Shown: positions 61,801-64,000 of the stretch, piece by piece
How the letters are laid out: every line of letters starts with the position of its first letter
Position numbering within the stretch: position 1 is the first letter of the stretch
Assembly (NCBI RefSeq): GCF_000499845.2
Contig: NC_023758.2
Location: 19,916,034-19,980,033 of the forward strand
Origin: Phaseolus vulgaris
Lineage: Eukaryota; Streptophyta; Magnoliopsida; Fabales; Fabaceae
Length of the DNA: 64,000 bases
Direction: 5' to 3'
The notes under the pieces: model-generated
Told to the model about the DNA's origin: nothing
Databases searched by the model: none
The model's input: the letters and a program-made list of their open reading frames with translations, nothing else
Made by a program: the position numbers and the translations under genes

Positions 61801-63059
61801 AAGATCTGACACATGAATGAGATACAAAGTTATTCTAAAAATATATAGTATACAGCATTGTTAAGATACACATCTAGACACGTATACAAATTCATAAAAC
61901 ATGATTGTAATTCTGCAAACCTAAACTAAGAAACACCTCTTGAAATTACTAAAGACAAAATCATGATAAATTTCTTTCTACTACCTACAAATAGGAATAG
62001 CCATAATGAATCTCATTCCTTTCTTGACATCGTCCACAAAGAGGAAAACAAAATCCATTTTAGTTCATCAAGAGACAATGCTTCTACATTGCTAACTATG
62101 CATAACACCTGTTTTCTATGTCTCAAATTGTACTGGATTTTCATAAAAAAAAATTCAAGGCCCCAATGCTTCGCCTATACTAATGGTATAATTATCCGAC
62201 AGCGATAAGTAAAGAAAATTAAAGCAAACAGATTTAAGAGAAAAGATTATCCAAAAGGGTGGGAAGGAACCAACAGGAAGACGCTTTTGGTGAAACAGGG
62301 CGTGAAAAGAGCGATGCATAGTCTGAAAACAGAGATAGCCAGCATTAAGCACGCCATTAGACCTTGCACAACCGGAGAGGGCGAAGAAAAGAACGGCCAA
62401 ATTGTTTCCGCCGCAGACGAAGTGATACATCCCTCCAAAACACATAAGAGCGTACAAACTCTCGGAGTATCTGCCATCTCAGGAGAAATCAAACACAGAG
62501 GCAAGAAATCCAGAAACAGGAGCGAAAAAAAGAATATTTACATGGAGGAATAAAAGACAGAGGCGGGGTTGAAGCAGAACAAAAGAGTAGCCCTTAACGC
62601 AGTTTGGGGGTCCTTCAATAGGGTTAAGGAGAGTCTGTAGAAGTAGAGAGCAGCGAGAACGAAGGCGAGGTTGTTGATGAGGTAAGCGGAGAGAATGAAG
62701 AGGGGTGTTTGTGTGGGGAGGAAGGAGAGGAGGGAAAGAGAGAGGGGAAGGAGGGGGAGGAAAGCGAAGGTTTGCTCGTACTCGTAGCCGCATTGAGCTA
62801 TGCGGAGGAAGTAGACGGAGTCCCAGACGACGGCGTTTTGGAGGGGGGAAGAGAGCGTGGCGTTGGGGGTGGAGAGGCACGGAGGGTTTAAGGAAGCGGA
62901 TGTGTCGTAGGGTGAGAGAATAGTGCGAAAGAGGATGATCATGGCGAGGAGGAGGAGTCTGGAACATATTGCAGATTTTAGAACCAAGTGTTGGTGGAGA
63001 TGCTCATGCTCATGCTCTGCTGATGTTTCCACCATTTTTGAATAGGAATCACCTCTCAT
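58810..63059 (-). CDS. PIGV: GPI mannosyltransferase 2 (PIG-V)
   Basis: Six exons on the minus strand: 63059-62542, 62470-62275, 60614-60436, 60238-59991, 59610-59438 and 58977-58810. All are GT-AG with consistent phase; 493 aa, close to plant PIG-V length. It transfers the second mannose from dolichol-phosphate-mannose to the GPI precursor in the ER membrane. Evidence: VVWDSVYFLRIAQCGYEYEQ with Asp80 in the first lumenal loop, FLPLLPLSLSLL, FNPASVFYSSIYSESLYAL across the first intron, GYYNICVGRSRDEIRPWCKA, LLYSYIQSKYWGVGFLRYF, PGYLSASVLPF, FFVMHVQVATRFLSASPP, and a membrane end with SNFYPFT. Many hydrophobic segments are present. The start is uncertain between Met1 and Met9 (MVETSAEHEH); the frame is open upstream but has no ATG. 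Exon 5 uses the acceptor GCAACAG, the only one nearby that keeps the frame. Intron 2 is about 1.7 kb. Confidence 0.93.
60820..61110. other. Repeat-like segment inside PIG-V intron 2
   Basis: It contains GAGTTAGTTA(C/T)AACT-type motifs repeated three times (about 61027, 61050 and 61080) and a TCCTATTTATTCTAG block, read as a reversed TATA-like region. It may be an LTR or solo-LTR remnant on the minus strand, but no ends were found. Confidence 0.3.
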
Positions 63060-64000
63060 TGAACACCCTTTGTGCTTTCTTAGGAATCGATAAATTAGAA
63101 AGACAATAGGACACTTCTGTAGCACATCACTCACCCCTACATCCACTAAACACAAAATAATAAAAACAATAAAAGGTTTGAACAAACCTTTAATATCCTA
63201 ATATTATTTTGATTAAGTGATTCAACCATTAACATATAAAGTTAAAAGCTACACACAGCATTTGTCAACACTTCTAATATAAGCTATTTTAAACTCTAAT
63301 CTAGCTAGCTATCTATTTTGTACGACATGCACTTTTAACTATTATTTGGTGAAAAATATTTTATTACTGAAAAAAAATAAATATTGTCAATTATTAGAGA
63401 GATTGTGTAAAGAATAAAACAAAAATTAATGTTGCATGTCATGCATTTGTTTCTCAATGTAAAAGCTCATTAGACCATAGAAGAAGAAGAAGAAGACAAT
63501 GAATAGAGGTCAAAGCTACTCAACAACTAGAAAAGGGAAAACAATGACTAATTTTTACAAGCCTATATAAGAAGACATGTTTAGAAGAGAAGAACACAGA
63601 AGATAACCATAATTTGCAAATGTTGAAACTTTGCTAAAATATTTTGCACCCTAAAAGCTTTGTAAGAACACAACATGTGTTCATTCCAGTATACTAGTAG
63701 AGAAAACTTAAATATTGTACACGTTGAAAGACGATGCCCTATCTAGTGAGCGAAAATAGTGATTTATTGATCACTCGAACTTTGTAACTGTCTTAAGCTA
63801 GAAGTAGCTTGTGAAAGAATACTTAGTGGTCAACGAGAAGTAATTTAAGTAAAGAATACTTAATAGTTAAGCTAGAAGTAACTTGTGTCCAAAATACTCA
63901 AATAAATCAAGAGTGACTTGTGTCAAGAATACTTAGTTAATAGCCATGAATAGTTTGTTTCAAGAATACTTAGTGCTATCCATAAGTATCTTGATTAAAG
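63060..64000. other. Region upstream of PIG-V
   Basis: Promoter side of PIG-V. (GAA)n lies near 63481-63498. The minisatellite array begins near 63755 and continues to the window edge. No further gene is visible. Confidence 0.5.
63755..63998 (-). repeat. Degenerate minisatellite, about 37-40 bp period, minus orientation
   Basis: On the plus strand AAGAATACTTAGT/AATA, TTAAGCTAGAAGTA and ACTTGTGTC recur about five times. The minus-strand unit reads AAGTATTCTTGACACAAG followed by TCACTCTTGATT-like sequence, similar to the array at 55490-55700. It probably continues past the window end. Confidence 0.65.

Noticed and set aside
62705..62923. Gly/Arg-rich plus-strand frames
   Set aside because: They are antisense shadows of PIG-V exon 1.
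1..64000. CRISPR arrays, bacterial operons, ribosome binding sites
   Set aside because: The window is plant nuclear DNA. The only regularly spaced repeat is a minisatellite with no unique spacers. No rRNA or tRNA gene was recognised by eye; a covariance-model scan would be needed to exclude small ones.

Overview
This is a nuclear window from a flowering plant, most likely a legume of the bean group (Phaseolus/Vigna type). The evidence is long AT-rich intergenic DNA, spliced genes with GT-AG introns, nested LTR retrotransposons of several lineages, LINE, TRIM, CACTA and Mutator-like debris, and LTRs filled with the AAACAACCGATTGTTT motif that I associate with Phaseoleae genomes. The genus is inference; no search was run.

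Four protein-coding genes could be rebuilt exon by exon with consistent phase. (1) 17121-23489, minus: a glutathionyl-hydroquinone reductase (ECM4-type glutathione transferase), 5 exons, 325 aa. Its last intron is about 5 kb and filled with transposons. (2) 45488-49977, plus: a TIR-NB-LRR immune receptor, 4 exons, about 1335 aa, apparently intact. (3) 51319-54764, minus: an alpha-1,4-glycosyltransferase family type II Golgi protein (At4g19900-like), 5 exons, 611 aa. (4) 58810-63059, minus: GPI mannosyltransferase 2 (PIG-V), 6 exons, 493 aa. The first three have relatives clustered on Arabidopsis chromosome 4 as I remember it, which suggests old microsynteny stretched by transposons.

Layout. 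1-6430 is gene-free and AT-rich, with microsatellites and one possible retroelement relic. 6430-13345 is a nest of LTRs: an Athila-like LTR (8019-11400) holds two solo LTRs, each with a perfect 5-bp target-site duplication (TSD), flanked by two more copies of one of those LTR families. 13345-17120 is gene-free with MITE-like sequence. 17121-23489 is the reductase gene; its intron 4 holds an antisense LINE, which itself contains a complete TRIM and an LTR-like insert, and a truncated copia element. 23490-30875 is AT-rich DNA, then decayed Ty3/gypsy gag, LINE ORF1 and LTR fragments. 30877-38045 is a Sirevirus-like Ty1/copia complex: decayed pol, four LTR copies including one solo LTR with TSD, a 21-bp minisatellite, and a non-autonomous member carrying a decayed plant-transposon-domain ORF. 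40690-45130 is a second decayed copia element with a CACTA-type MITE inside it. 45.4-63.1 kb is the gene-rich part. Two similar minisatellite arrays in opposite orientation (about 55.5 and 63.8 kb) lie on either side of PIG-V.

The genes do not form a pathway: they act in cytosolic/plastid redox chemistry, immune sensing, Golgi glycosylation and ER GPI-anchor assembly. The transposon content gives the relative order of many insertions but no clear sign of a new functional system. The most unusual items are the expanding hairpin motif in the Sirevirus-like family, its presence inside the pol linker, and the non-autonomous element carrying a plant-transposon-domain ORF.
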